Of a stretch of DNA of 6,903 nt, positions 6,740 through 6,903 are shown one piece after another. The notes beneath the pieces are model-generated. The model did no database searches, was not told the origin of the DNA, and saw nothing but the letters and a program-made list of their open reading frames with translations. The DNA is from Syntrophomonas sp. UBA5288 (lineage in GTDB: Bacteria; Bacillota; Syntrophomonadia; Syntrophomonadales; Syntrophomonadaceae). The position numbers and the translations under genes were made by a program. The stretch's first letter is position 1. Each line of letters starts with the position of its first letter. The stretch is taken from the NCBI GenBank assembly GCA_002408445.1, contig DHSK01000117.1, positions 7,547 to 14,449 on the forward strand. The letters are read 5' to 3'.

Positions 6740-6903
6740 ATGAAAATATTAAAAAAGGACCAAATAGAAGAAGCCCTTAATCGCATGGCTGACCAGGCTG
6801 AAGTTTATGTGCCCCTGCAAAAAGGAACGCAGACCGGGTTCTATACCTGGCAATCATACGATAATACCACCGATACCCTGGTACTGGATGAATTAAATGT
6901 ATC
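6740..6903 (+). CDS. Sulfhydrogenase beta/FlxB-like 4Fe-4S protein, N-terminal fragment (runs off window)
   Basis: Only the first 54 codons are present. The start MKILKKDQIEEALNRMADQ followed by EVYVPLQKG and a FYTW segment is like the N-terminus of sulfhydrogenase beta subunits and anaerobic sulfite reductase A-type proteins, which carry two [4Fe-4S] clusters near their C-terminus; FlxB of Flx-Hdr clusters belongs to this group. The cluster region lies outside the window, so the assignment rests on the N-terminus and context. The ribosome binding site GGGGGTGA (6727-6734) begins inside the previous stop codon, 12 bases separate the genes, and the frame is intact. In sulfhydrogenase the partner is an FAD/NAD(P)-binding gamma subunit, so a similar gene may follow to the right. 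Confidence 0.6.
   Translation, partial: MKILKKDQIEEALNRMADQAEVYVPLQKGTQTGFYTWQSYDNTTDTLVLDELNV

Overview
The window looks like chromosomal DNA from a strict anaerobe that uses heterodisulfide-reductase-type electron transfer. Moderate GC content, strong GGAGG-type ribosome binding sites, a TTG start and tightly overlapping redox genes suggest a Clostridia-like Gram-positive (Peptococcaceae or Syntrophomonadaceae type). That placement is inference; no taxonomic marker is present.

Left third (1-2426, minus strand): one very long gene, cut by the left edge, with an N-terminal GT-A glycosyltransferase domain resembling glucosyl-3-phosphoglycerate or mannosylglycerate synthases. About 560 further residues have no function I recognise. 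The position where the metal-binding DxD would be expected reads NEN.

Middle (2427-3420): a divergent intergenic region of nearly 1 kb with no gene I can identify. It holds several inverted repeats, a strong Shine-Dalgarno sequence in front of a 15-codon reading frame, a 7-bp stem just after that frame, and a 13-nt palindrome.

Right half (3421-6903, plus strand): a translationally coupled redox operon. In order it encodes HdrA (659 aa, FAD plus several Fe-S clusters), an MvhD/FlxD-type [2Fe-2S] protein, a 301-aa Fe-S protein, and the start of a sulfhydrogenase-beta/FlxB-like Fe-S protein that runs off the right edge. The MvhD gene has an in-frame TGA at codon 72, exactly where homologues carry a cluster-associated Cys, and the family sequence continues intact for 72 more codons. 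It is best read as one selenoprotein of 144 aa rather than a 71-aa ORF.

The genes fit a cytoplasmic flavin-based electron-bifurcating or confurcating complex. HdrA would be the bifurcating core, MvhD the [2Fe-2S] entry link, and the two Fe-S proteins would connect to a partner dehydrogenase probably encoded to the right of the window. HdrB and HdrC are not in the window. The partner electron carrier (NAD(P)H, ferredoxin, formate, H2 or another) cannot be decided from here.
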